A DNA stretch of 64,000 bases, taken from the NCBI GenBank assembly GCA_001972305.1, contig BDDD01001970.1, positions 242,725 through 306,724 of the forward strand, in the 5' to 3' direction. Shown piece after piece: positions 35,654 through 46,855 of the stretch; position 1 is the first letter of the stretch; every line of letters begins with the position of its first letter. The notes below the pieces were generated by a model. It was not told the origin of the DNA and did not search any database. It worked only from the letters and a program-made list of their open reading frames with translations. The stretch is from Cephalotus follicularis (taxonomy: Eukaryota; Streptophyta; Magnoliopsida; Oxalidales; Cephalotaceae). The position numbers and the translations under genes are program-made.

Positions 35654-36310
35654 TAACACTTATCATGCATTCATCACATATATCGCACATATATAAAAAC
35701 ATACATATCTCATGCATATCATATACTTGATAGATGATTATAGACTTTATTGCTAAAGTGATTTACTATAACCTTTAATAAATCACATGGTCTTATCCTA
35801 GGGTTGAAAAATAAATAAATTAATATATTACTTAATGTATCTCATGCATACATGAGTATTGTAATCTTCATGGGCTTAGATCTCCAATCTTGGACTCATA
35901 TCTGGTGAATATCTTTCGTTGGATTAGACCTCCATGTTTCTTCAGTCTTCAAACTTAAAAACTAAATTACATCTAATCTATTTTTCTAACTAACATTTAA
36001 TTAAGAAAATAAATCGAGGACCGTATCCCCATTTAAAATACAACCCAAAATAAATTAACTAACTTAAATTACAACCCAATATCAATCACATTGCATAATA
36101 AAACCATTCACATAGGTCTAAGTCCATAATCACTTCATCCATGCATTTCAATCTCATTGAAAATAAATACAAATAAATGTACTTATTATTATTGTGGATA
36201 TATCAATATATGAAAATTAAAATTAAAATTAAAACAATTTTAATTTCACTTTAGTCAACTCTTGACCTTAAAGATTAATTACAGCTTAATTAATCTAACA
36301 TAAACTAACA
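35654..36310 (-). other. Antisense copia leader, middle segment
   Basis: AT-rich, with no gene. By position it joins 23613 (through the Tat-1 target site) to 45876 (across Tat-2). Near its right end it holds AGTCAACTCTTGACC and CTAACACTTA, which recur just beyond Tat-2 at about 45940-45990. The leader therefore has internal repeats. Confidence 0.6.
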
Positions 36311-36315
36311 CTTAG

Positions 36316-36815
36316 TGTTGAGGCAAGAATCAACTCCTCAACTGTACCCCACGTGTAGGGCTTTGATTTGTAGAGGAAATGCTGTAGATGCTCTGAGAAT
36401 GATTGTTTGGATGGTGTTTTGCGATCCTTTCTGCACACACAAAGCAAATAATACGAAGGTCTAGTAGGTATCACTCCCGGAGACTCTCCGATACCAAAGT
36501 CAGTTATGGCAGAAAAAATCATAATAAGGTTCTTTTGAGAGTGAAAGTGGTTGACCTTTGTACAGTATTTGATTGCTGTATTTATAGTAGAGCTTGAAAG
36601 TAATTGCCTTGCTTGACTTGCGGAGATGATTATTGTACCCCTAAGGAAATGTCGAGTATCTCGTCATTTCTCTGATTTTACGCCGGAGCGTTATTGTGCG
36701 TTATCTTCTCAGATTCTAAACACCCGACCACGTGTCTGTAGCTCTGGAGGACATTTGTTTTGTTTTCCCGAAGACACGTGGCGGTACTTTTTTAAGTAGG
36801 ATTTTTCCCATATCA
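36316..36815 (-). repeat. Tat-2 3' LTR
   Basis: On the minus strand it starts TGATATGGGAAAAATCC and ends CTTGCCTCAACA, 500 bp. An ATAAATA TATA box lies on the minus strand near 36577-36590. A polypurine tract (ACCAGGGGGTATA) precedes it at 36816-36831. The plus-strand shadow ORFs here are not genes. Confidence 0.88.
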
Positions 36816-37357
36816 TATACCCCCTGGTCTTCATTTTCTCGGCTTGGTAGAGGAGGAAGACCATTTGTGGCTTGGCTTTGAGCAGGGCTTGTTGTCCGTG
36901 CATAACGTGGACTGTTTTTTCTATTGGGCCTGTTTAAGCTATTGGGCTTCGCTGTTTAGCCCACCTTCGTCATTAAATTTTAGGCTGCAGCAGCGTCCGT
37001 AACGCTTATGTTTTTTCACTTGCCGCGCGTTGTCTCTTCGCTTCTCACGCCTAACTTGACGGGTTAATCTCAACCGTTTAACCCCGCTAAGATCTAACGA
37101 TCTGAAAATAATCCTTAACCCTTTAAAAAGGCACTACCTTCTCAGAGAAGTTGATTCACGCTTCCTTAGATCTTCAAAGCTTTTACCCTTTCTAGTTTTT
37201 CAAAATTCCCCGATTCCCAATCAATTTCCTTTCGAGTCTTCTTCGTGAGAATCTCTGGTGAGGCTTTTTTCTGGCTTTGTATATTTTTGGGAAACTGTTT
37301 GGTCACCCCTAGGCTTTTCTGGTTTTATTGTCTTCTCTCTCTCTCTAAAAATTTTGA

Positions 37358-39737
37358 ATGTCTAGGACCAAGCAAACCTCTATACAAGCTAATGATCTAG
37401 ATGTGGCGAGCCGCTTGGAAGGAGAAGTGACTATTGCCCAACGTCCTCTAGGTACTGAGGAGGAGATGGACGCCGTCGTTGCGGGTGCTCTCGAAGCTGC
37501 TTCTACAGAAGCAGGGGCCCAAGTTTTTAGGGCCCATTTTGACAAGAGTGTGCTCAGCCGAGATAAAGTGAAGTAATTGGCCAAGAAATATTCCTTCTTG
37601 AGGGGTTTGGAATTCAGCCTTCCCAAAGATCCCAAAGAAGCGACCAAGAGCAGACCTGGTCTCTTTGTGGTGTTTCTGGATGCTCTTGAGCATGGTCTGA
37701 GGCTCCCGATTTCGTCCTTCGCTATTGCAGTCCTAAGGCATTTCAAAATCCACCCCTTATTATTCCAGTCGCAATCTTGGTCCTTCATCATAGGATTTTT
37801 GGTGAAATGCCTGGAGGTCGAAGCGGTTGCCACAGTGGGGCTCTTCAAAGAGTTCCATATTCTGGCTCTCTCTCCTAACAAGTGTGGGTACTATTTCAAG
37901 TCTCGTCCTAGACTGACTAAGAAGCTGCTAGTGGATCCCACGAAGTCTGTCAATGGTTTTAGAGGGAGGTACTTTCTCGTCAGGAACTTCCCTAGTTTTA
38001 CCCCTTGGCAGTGGTCGGACACACTGGATATTCAACACCTTAACAAGTGGTCAGTTCTGTCTATAGCTGACTTGGCAAGACTCTTCGCTCTAGTGCAAGA
38101 GGGGGTGAATCATACCATATGGGAAGATCGTCTTTCCCGAGTTGGGCTAAGCATGTCCTCGGGTTGGCGATACTGCTTGGATGATGAGGAAGAGATTCCG
38201 GTCGGGATAGAGAGAGAGAGAGGAATGAAAACATCCGAGGTGAACCTAAGGCTCGGCCCGCGACCGAGGAAGAAAGCTGTATTAAGCCTTCATCTCCTCC
38301 ACTTCTAACTTCTGTATTTCTTTCATTCATTTACTGTTTTTTGTTGTGCTCTTGATTCTGTGGTTTTTGTGGTTCTCTGCAGTAATGGGTCGTAGGTGCA
38401 ATGTGAATGAAATTTTGAGAGTCAGCAAGGAGAAGAGAAAGCAGGTTGCTACCGAGGGAGCAAGGCAGAGAAAAAAACTGCGGAGGCTGAAGGGGGGTCT
38501 GCCACTGCTATAGCTGCCAAGAAGAAAACTGACACGGGCAAGCGACCTATGGATGAACGTCCCCCCACTGTTCTTCCCATTCCTCCGAACAAGAAGCACA
38601 AAGGAGGGAAAGAGGTATAGAGCTCTTCTCACGGCCAAGAAAACGCTCCTCCTGCTGTGAGCCCTTGGATCAAATTCAGCTAAGCGCTCCTCAAGACATT
38701 GACAAGATGATAGATGAGCTGGAGGCGTTGGGCAGTTCTATCTTGAATTTGAATACTCTGGGGTTCCTCTTGAACTTAGACGGCTATTCTTCCTTCCATT
38801 TGAGCTTCAAGCTAGGAAGGGCTGGAGCCATGAGATGTTAATAAACCATTTCATTTGAAGCAACATTAGGGTAAGTGATTTCTTCTGTCTTTTTTCGAAC
38901 GCATTCTTTGCTTTTCCTTTAACACCCGTCTTTCTCTGGCAGGCTCTGAATGATGCTCAACTGATGGTGGAAAACTTTAAGGCCATCCTGGAGCAGAACG
39001 ACCAACTGAGGGGAGAGGTGGTAGAGATCAAAGAGACCACTGACTCGGCCAAAAATCAGTTGGAAGAGTTTCTCGGGGCTTAGGAGTCCATCACAGAGGA
39101 TAAGAGGCAGGGCGTTGAGGCTTTGGAAAAGAAGCGGGCAGAGAAGAGGGCAGTGGAACGGGACTTTACGAGCGTTGGTGACATGTACCGTGCACTCGAG
39201 GAGAAATTCGATGGTTACCGAGATAGGGATGAAGCTCAGGTTAAGAAGGCAATGGACAAGGCCCTTGGGGAATTCAAGACTTCAACTGAATTCCAAACAA
39301 TAACAGAAGCTACTGTAGAGGACTTCAAGGCTTCCTTGGATTTCTAAGAGGAAGTGTTCAAGGAATCTGCAGAGTACTTCCGTCGAGGCTTCTATTCTTT
39401 TCGGAATTGGATCTCGACTCTCCATCCTAAGGTTCCTTTGTCCCATATCATTTACTGCCAGAACACTGATAGCTTCGACTTCTACCCCGAGGGGATCAAG
39501 GCGGAGGAAGAGAAAGCTGGGACTGCCTTAGAAGAGGGAGCTTGTCTTGCTCGGGAAGAAGATGAGGCACAGAGGACCTGTTCCCCGGATCTGGTTATCC
39601 TAACCTAGGATCCTGCTGAGGCCCCTTCTTCTTTGCCACCTTCTTCAAATCTTGATGCTCCTCAGCCTCCTGTCTCTGAACCTTTTGATGCTCCTCTGCC
39701 CGAGGATGATCATGAGCCCTCACCTCCTGAGCCTTAG
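37358..39737 (+). pseudogene. Tat-2 antisense ORF (gypsy-transposon-type domain, coiled coil)
   Basis: The start is ATG 37358 (MSRTKQT). One stop at 37574 interrupts the first exon. The 37577-38308 stretch gives AKKYSFLRGLEFSLPKDP, DALEHGLRLPISSFAIAVLR, GLFKEFHILALSP and KKLLVDPTKSVNGFRGRYFL, the PF04195-like block, best preserved here. A putative first intron ends at TTCTCTGCAG (38382). The middle exon (MGRRCNVNEILRVSKEKRKQ...) contains a frameshift in an A-run. Intron 2 is at 38871-38942. The third exon is a coiled coil (MVENFKAILEQNDQLRGEV, KRAEKRAVERDF), and the tail ends FYPEGIKAEEEKAG ... LPEDDHEPSPPEP-stop at 39737. It is transcribed opposite to gag-pol. The role is unknown. Confidence 0.82.
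38871..38942 (+). other. Predicted intron 2 in the Tat-2 antisense ORF
   Basis: The sequence is ATTAGG, then GTAAGTGATT ... TTTCTCTGGCAG, then GCTCTGAATGAT: a consensus donor, a pyrimidine-rich stretch and a consensus acceptor, 72 bases, phase 0. Removing it joins ...SNIR to ALNDAQLMVENF, the same junction as in Tat-1. Confidence 0.75.
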
Positions 39738-40790
39738 TTTTGTAACTCTTTCTTTTGTGTTGTAATTTTCTTTTGCATTATGATTTCCTCAGAGCAATAG
39801 TAATAAAATATTGAGTTTTGGTATCACTATGTCTCTTTTCATTCCCTTAAGAATTTTCTTTCCTACTCTGCATGCTTTTAAAGCTTCTTTAGCTTTATCA
39901 GAGCACTTACAATTCCCATAGGAAAGATTTGATGCAAGCAATAGAAATTGACTTGTGCTTCATTTGAGCATTGCAATTCCCCTTAGTAATTTTTTACTTA
40001 GTCTATTTTATAGACTTCATGTATTGTGGTCTTACAGTTTTCAGACCTAGTTACCTAAGATTTCTAGCCCCCATAGGACACTTTGTATCAAAAGCACTTA
40101 GGCAAAAAGACTTAGTCTTTGCGAGTTCCTATGTGTTCGCAGACCAAGTATAGCTCTGGTCTGACAAGTTCTTATGGTATTGCAATCCAGGATCTCGTCT
40201 GGTCGGATTTTTCCAGACCAGGTCGTCTGAGCTTGCAGTCCTCGTAGGGACACTTGTTTCAAAGTGCTCAGTCAGACGAACTTGAAAATTGCAAGTTCTT
40301 ATGGATTCACCTCTCAAGACACGATATTGGTCTGGTCGGACAAGTTCTTATGGAGTTGCAGATCAATGTTTGCTCCCTTGGGAGTCTTTTGTTGATAAAC
40401 TTTAGGCGCTACTCGGATGGGAGTCTTTGGTGCTCCTTGGATAAGAGTCTTTTGGATCTATGACCTCAGTATGTTCGAGACCTTAGTTAGTTTTGGTTAC
40501 TCCATTAGGAGTTTTGAGTCTTCGTGAGACTTGGAGAACTTTGGTCCTGTGTCAAGGCCTGCTCTGATTGCTCCCTTGGGAGCGTGTTCTGACAAGCTTG
40601 TATTAAAGGTTCTTGACTAAGGGAATTAGTAGACAGCTATTCAGGGGTTTAACGACTTGAACAATGGGCCTCCGGTCCCCTGCAAACTTGGAAATATAAT
40701 CTTGAACATGCTCTTGCAGTTAAAAAATGAACTTTATTGACATTCTTTGAATATTGTACATGAATACATACTTGCACCAATCACTAAAAA
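39738..40790. other. Tat-2 spacer between antisense ORF and integrase
   Basis: No gene. It holds degenerate repeats of 'TCTGGTCxGACAAGTTCTTATGG' and 'CCTTGGGAG' motifs between about 40130 and 40600. The matching area of Tat-1 (31260-31900) carries the same kind of sequence in reverse. AATAAAATA near 39805 could serve as a poly(A) signal for the antisense transcript. Confidence 0.5.
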
Positions 40791-40794
40791 TACT

Positions 40795-41810
40795 TCATAA
40801 GATGCTCGGCATTCCAAACTATAGGAATCTCCCTGCCCCCCAAGAGTTTCAAATTTGAATGTTCATGGTCGGAGCACTCTTTTCACATTATATGGCCCTT
40901 CCCAATTAAGAGCTAATTTTCCTCTGGTACCGATTCGATCAGCTATTGCTACATTGTGGAGGACTAGGCCTCATTCCCTTAGTGGTCGGGGATTTACTCT
41001 TTTGTTGTAGTATCGACTCACTCTTTGTTGGTAGGATTCTACTTTGATGGTTGCCTTATCTCTGAGTTCTTCCATTAGGTCGAGGAGATTTCTCAATACT
41101 TCTTCATTATTTTCTTCACTGAAATGTACAACTCTAGGTGAATGCACTCCAATTTCCACCGGTATCATAGCTTCTGCCCCAAAACAAAGGCTAAATAGGG
41201 ACTCACCAATTGTGGTCAAAGGAATGGTTCTATATGCCCATAACACACTTGATAAATCCTCTGTCCATCTACCATTGCTATCTTCAAGGCGCTTTTTTAA
41301 CCCTGAGATGATTTCTCTGTTAATGACCTCTGCTTGGCCATTGCTCTGGAGGTAGGCTATTGAGGCAAGCCTGTACTCAATTATCCATTCTTTGCAAAAA
41401 TCTTGAAAAGCTTGGCAATCAAACTGCTTCCCATCATCAGAGACTATTACTCTCGGGACTCCAAATCTACAGATGATTGATTTCCATACAAAGCTTTCCG
41501 TGTTCTTCTCTGTAATTGTGGCTAGGGGCTCAACTTCTACCCATTTGGTGAAGTAGTCTACTGCCAAAATGAGATATTTTCTATACCATGTTGCTAATGG
41601 GAGTGGTCCGACGAAGTCCATTCCCCATTGTGCAAAGGGCCAAGGTGCAGTGATAGACGTCAGAGGCTCTGATGGTCTCCTAATTATATTAGCATTCCTC
41701 TGACACTTATCACACTTCCTCATGAAGTTGATGGCATCTTGGTGCATGGTGGGCCAGAAATAGCCCTGCCTCAACAATTTGTTGGACAAGGTCCTGCCCC
41801 CCGTGTGATT
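40795..41810 (-). pseudogene. Tat-2 integrase
   Basis: A long open frame (40971-41789) begins MSNKLLRQGYFWPTMHQDA, with the CDKCQ zinc half-site, WPFAQWGMDFVGPLP, VSDDGKQFDCQAF and NGQAEVINREIISGLKKRLE. It runs to RVNPRPLRE, then a stop. The tail continues to the NAEHL-like end near 40798 with that stop in the way. The catalytic D, D and E residues are all present, so this is the best-preserved integrase in the window. Confidence 0.92.
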
Positions 41811-42010
41811 TCAACATACTCCTTCATGGACCTCCCTTAGGACGTAGTCGGCCTCTGAGGGAATCAAACATCTTAGCCAAAGGAAAGAAAAACACCTTTT
41901 GTAGAGGACCCCTTCTCTAAACTGGTAGAGATTGGATCTGTATACCAATCTTCTTGCCTCCTCTGGATCCTCTAGAAAAATTACATCCCTAAGCCAACTG
42001 ATAAATAGAG

Positions 42011-43870
42011 TCATCTAGTTCGGCTCTTGTTGAACATCAATATCCATCACATCTGCTTCCGAGATGGTGGGCCTGTCCAGATAATCCACTAGAATAGTTT
42101 GGTTTTTCTCCAACTCCCCCGATGTAGCCAATTTTGATAATTGGTCTGCTCTGGAGTTCTCTGCTCTGGGAACCTTCAAGATTCGCAACACTTGGAAAAC
42201 CGACCTTAAGCTCTAAACATGGGCTAAGTATTTCTCCATGGAATCTTCTCGAGATTCATACTCTCCACTTACCAGATCAACCACCAGATGAGAATCACTA
42301 GAGATTTCTATTTTTTGAACCTCTATGTGATTTGCAATTGTCAATCCGGCAATCAGAGCTTCCCACTCAGCTTCATTGTTTGTTGCTTTGAACCCAAATC
42401 TCAGAGCATACTCCAAGGTCCACAAATCTGGACTAGTCAACACTAAACCTGCTCAACTTATGGAGACACAGGATGATCCATAAACTAAAAGTTTCCATAA
42501 CCCCTTCTCATTTTCAAAGGTGTCTTCTTCCATACACTCCGTACGTGTATGGTATCCTACAAAGTCAGACAGGACCTGTGATTTTATTGTTGGTCTGGCT
42601 TCGTACTTTACATCATACTTACCCAATTTGACCGACCACTTGATCAATCTACCAAAAACATCTAGCTTTACTAGCACTTGTCTTAGTGGCTTGTAGGTCA
42701 AGACTTTGATAGTATGGGCTTGAAAGTATGGCCTTAACTTCCTCATTACTATGATAAGAGCATAAGCATATTTCTCTACTTCTGGATACCTCCCCTCAGC
42801 ATTATTCAAAGCCTTGCTCACATAATATACCGGCCTTTGAATTTTCTCCTCTTCCCTGACAAGCACTACACTCACTGCGCATGATGTTACAGCAATGTAC
42901 AAATACAAGTCTTCCCCATACTTCAGTTTTGATATCAGAGGAGGGGAAACCAGATATTCCTTCAATTTCTTGAAGGCTGCTTGACATTCTTCTGACCAGG
43001 AAAATCCATTGGGATCCCTCAATACTTTGAAGAAAGGAAAGCACTTCTCCGTTGATTTGGAAACGAAAATGCTCAGGACTACTATTTTGCCATTCAATTT
43101 CTGTATATCCCTAATAGTCTGAAGAGGTCTCATGCTCTGAATCGCAGAAATTTTCTCTGGGTTGGCCTCTATTCCTCTGGTTGAGACCATAAACCAGAGG
43201 AACTTACCAAAAGTGACTCCGAAAGTACACTTGGAAGGAATGAGCTTCATTTTGTATCTTCTCAGTACCTCAAAAGTTTCCTCCAAGTCTTTAATGTGAG
43301 GGCTCATTGCTGGTGTTTTGAAGAGCATATCGTCAATGTATAACTCAATTTTCCTCCAGATCTGAGGCTCAAAGATTTTATTGACTAACCGTTGGTAGGT
43401 CGCACCAACATTTTTCAGTCCAAAGGTCATGACTTTGTAACAATACATGCCCCTGTCAGTGATGAAAGCTATCTTGTTATCGTCAGGCTCATACATAGGG
43501 ATTTGATTATAACCCGAGTATGCATCCAAGAAGCTCATCATTCCGTATCCGGAGGTTGCATCCACCAACTGATCAATCTTTGATAGAGGGAAGTGATCTT
43601 TGGGGCAAGCTTGGTTGAGGTTTGTAAAATCTATACACATCCTCCACTTGCCATTAGCTTTCTTGACTAGGACCGGGTTCACCATCCAGTCAGAGTAATG
43701 CATTCCCCTAATAAACCATGCCTGCAACAGCTTATGGACTTCATCTGGTACTACCTGCTGTCGCTCGGTGCAAAGTTTCTCTTCTTTTGCATGATCGGAG
43801 GCCTTACTGGATCTACGCTTAGTTTGTGTACCATCACCTCTGAACTGATCTAGGGGACCTCCTTTGCCGA
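42011..43870 (-). pseudogene. Tat-2 reverse transcriptase, RNase H and second RNase H
   Basis: A 424-residue frame (42453-43727) covers RT from IRGMHYSDWMVNPVLVKK through DLNQACPKDHFPL-like and LDAYSGYNQIPM segments and the intact catalytic YIDDML. It continues through RNase H (CQAAFKKLKEYLVSPP, RKLRPYFQAHTIKVL) to the start of the second RNase H (LWKLLVYGSSCVS, where the usual first aspartate is Y). 42213-42443 carries LRFGFKATNNEAEWEALIAG and SSDSHLVVDLVSGEYESRE. A few stops separate the pieces; otherwise it is well preserved. Confidence 0.92.
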
Positions 43871-44008
43871 CCAGGCAAACACATCTTTATTGTTTTTTAG
43901 GAACGTTATTAGTTCCTCTCTCTCCACCTCTCCAAGCTGTGAGCCAAATTGGAATACTTCCTCTGCATTGCCTGCCTCTAAAGGCACCTGCACAACATCC
44001 TCAACAGG

Positions 44009-44485
44009 CTATGGACACTCGAGTTCTACTTCTCCTCTGAGCTCCATATTTGCTATGAGAAGAGCTTTTTCCTTCCCCTTATCCATTATGGAAAATTTAT
44101 AGCACTTCCTAGCAACCTGTTGGTCTCCTCGGACTTCCCCCACTCCAAACCTTGTTAGGAATTTCACCAATAAGTGCCTTGTCGACACTATCACCTCCAT
44201 CAAATTTAAACCTGGTTGCCCAACTATTGCATTGTATGGGCTTGGTGTATCAACCACCAGGAATGTCATTCGCACTTGAGTCTGGTATGGGGCTATGCCC
44301 GCTACCACTGACAAATCGATGGATCCCATAGGATGGACCATCTCTCTTGCAAAGCCCACTTGAGGAGTTTTCACGGGCCTCAACTGGTCGGCCGCTATCC
44401 TTAGTTGATCAAATGCATGCTTATAAAGGATATCTGCTAAACTCCCGCTATCAATGAGAATTATCTTCATAGTGAATAGTTCCAC
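44009..44485 (-). pseudogene. Tat-2 protease
   Basis: KIILIDSGSLADILYKHAFD gives the retropepsin active site, followed by MVHPMGSIDLSVVAG, TFLVVDTPSPYNAIVGQPGL and a linker to RT. It matches 27530-28010 of Tat-1. A stop separates it from the gag tail upstream. Confidence 0.9.
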
Positions 44486-45870
44486 TTAAAGAGTCACCAC
44501 CACTGGATCATCATGAGGGAGACGTACTCCCTCATAGTCTGTCTTGAAGAAGGATATCACCTCCTCATCTTCACCTGACTTCAACATTTTTCTATGCTGG
44601 TATTGTTGCACTGCAAAGGTCTGTCTAGCATAGGCTTTTCGAGCCCTGCTATGGTCACCACCAAATGCGACCCCTCCAGAGATGGTGTGGATCACACCCC
44701 TGGGCCGTTGCCCCTCCTCTTACTACGGAGCTTGTTCTCTGCACTCCCTTCTTTCTTGGGGAGCATCCCTGTCAACATACTTGCGTAGATGACCTTTCCA
44801 AATCAGGTCCTCAATCTGATTCTTTAAATGCCTACACTCCTCTGTGTCGTGCATGTGGTCACGATGGTACCGACAATACTTATTTGTATCCCTCTTCTCA
44901 GCTGAGGACCTCAGTGGTACTGGCCATTGGATAAGGTCCTTGTCCTTCTCCACTGCCAATATCCTGGTACGCGTCTCTAGAAGAGGGGAAATTTTGTTGT
45001 AAGTGGGGATCGGTACCCCCTTTTTGGGGATTCCTCCTTCCTGGAAAGCTTGTGTCTCAGGTCATCTTTGGCCAGCTCTGACCTATCCTTTCTTTTCTCT
45101 TTCTTCCCTGGAATACTTCATGAGTGCTCCCCTTTCTCTGCCTGATGGCTCGACCAGGAAGTTTTCTGTTTCCTAGTGGGCATCGCCTCCTTAGCATCGA
45201 CGTACTTATCTTCTCTCCTCAACAAGTCCGCCATATCCTGAGCAGGTTTCTTCATGAGAGAGAAAGTGAATGATGAGTTATCTTTCAATCCATTGTTCAG
45301 AGCTGCCAGAGCGAAGGACCGCTCTAAATCCTTCACTGTTAGAGACTCCTTGTTAAATCTTGTGAGGTAGTATCTTAGGGACTCATCCTTCCCCTGCACC
45401 ACATTGATCAAATGACTTGAATTCCTTCTCTGCATGGTGCTGTTAAGGAATTTGGTAACGAACAGTTCCGTAAACTGTTCGAAATTCACCACTGAATCCA
45501 CTGGCAGAGTTGAATACCATGACTGGGCTGCTCCAGTCAATGTTACCGAGAGTCCTCGGCAAAGGACCGTGTCCTAGACCTGGTGCACTAGCATGATCTG
45601 TGTGTAGTAGTGCACATGCTGGATCGGGTCTGTGGACCCATCATACTCCTTGAGACTCGAGAACTGGAATCCCCTTGGGATACGCTCCCACATTATCTCG
45701 GGTGTCAAAGGAGTGGCGTTGATATTTCGTACCTGGGACAGGTACCCCTTTGACTTCTCTGCTCCTCTGAGCCTTCTCTCCATCACGCTAAACCTCATTT
45801 TCATGGCTTGCTCCACATCCTCAATGTTCCTAGTCTTGCTAGAAACCTGTGACTGCCCAGCAAGTCTGAC
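44486..45870 (-). pseudogene. Tat-2 gag, 5'-truncated
   Basis: The pieces in minus-strand order are 45574-45816 (VMERRLRGAEKSKGYLSQV, SSLKEYDGSTDPIQHVHYY), 45118-45540 (AQSWYSTLPVDSVVNFEQF, NVVQGKDESLRYYL) and 44723-44959 (NKYCRYHRDHMHDTEECRHL), then a linker to protease. The first roughly 150 codons seen in Tat-1 are missing, because the element ends at 45870. Confidence 0.88.
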
Positions 45871-45875
45871 TTTTA

Positions 45876-46842
45876 GATTTTAATTAACATTTAACTAAAT
45901 AAACTATTGGGTTAAAAATTAAACTTAACCTAAGTCAACTCTTGACTTAATATCCATTTGTATTAAATTTTAAGTGTTTTGGACTAACACTTAACCCACG
46001 ATCCAATAATTTAAAATCAGGTTTCGTAAACATTTCTAAAACATTAGGCCATGAATTAAACCAGATATGATTTTAGATCATTCAAATCAAACAACCCTTT
46101 TAACAATTAAACAAATTAGGCCATTAATAACAAAACAATTTGGGCCAGGGAGACTTAAAACAATTTTGGGGCTCTTGATCTGGATCAATTGCCTTACCAA
46201 CAATCTGCAACCCGACCCGTTTCCTTACCCAACTCAGCAACCCATTTGCCATTAGGGTTTGAAACGCTTTCGAAAGCCACAACGTCGTTGTCCTCGTCTT
46301 CGAGCACCGATGCTCGCGGCACCACGCCGGTCAAACCGACGTGCACCACGTGCACCAATGGCATGGATGGCACAAGGATAGCAACAGTTGCTGCCCCTAA
46401 TGCTTCGATTGAAGTTTTCAATTTTTTTAATTAATCTTGAAACTGATGAGATCGATCTCACCATCGGTTAATCTCCAGTGCGATGGCTCGCACCGGCGTT
46501 AACCAGTGCTCACAGGTGCGATTAGATTGCGCCGACGAACGTCGATCATGGGGCATCGACCGCAACGTTTGCGAATGCGTTTTTTTTGTTTTAAATCTTA
46601 CTGTGGACAGCGCTCGACACACCGCCACTCACAGTCGCATGCTAGTCGTACTAACATGCACCATGTGTTGTGGTGTTGCGTGCAAACAAACGGGCCACCA
46701 TCAAGGGGAGGGGCAACAATTGTTTGTTCTATTTTTTTTGTTGCCCAAAATCATATTTTTGAGAAAACAATTGTCACATAATTTTAACTATTTAAACATA
46801 TTTTCACAACAATAATCTGATTTTGATATAAGAATAAGGTAA
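45876..46842 (-). other. Antisense copia leader, first segment
   Basis: This is the untranslated part between the primer site at 46843 and the Tat-2 insertion. It includes an unusually GC-rich patch (46190-46700) with many CG dinucleotides, in which shadow ORFs arise on both strands (46189-46815). No domain is recognisable in any of them. Confidence 0.6.
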
Positions 46843-46854
46843 GCTCTGATACAA
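46843..46854 (-). other. Copia primer-binding site, one mismatch
   Basis: The minus strand reads TTGTATCAGAGC, one base different from the tRNA-iMet site TGGTATCAGAGC, directly next to the LTR end. It fixes the orientation (minus) of the whole host copia element. Confidence 0.8.
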
Positions 46855-46855
46855 C

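Larger units (their letters stand above)
36316..45870 (-). mobile_element. Tat-2: inverted Tat-lineage element lacking its 5' end
   Basis: On the minus strand it retains most of gag, protease, RT, both RNase H domains, integrase, the antisense ORF, the polypurine tract and the 3' LTR (36316-36815). The 5' LTR, primer site and first part of gag are absent. Homology with Tat-1 stops at 45870, in gag. The left flank is CTTAG (36311-36315) and the right flank reads TTTAG (45872-45876), which could be a decayed target duplication or chance. The proteins differ substantially from Tat-1, so this is a related but distinct family. Confidence 0.9.

Noticed and set aside
37358..39737. Interpretation as a host gene with introns
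   Set aside because: The same gene sits at the same antisense position in Tat-1, between integrase and the polypurine tract, so it belongs to the element.
46189..46815. ORFs of 75-110 codons in the CG-rich copia leader
   Set aside because: Overlapping frames on both strands, no start context or domain, and located between primer site and gag where untranslated leader is expected.
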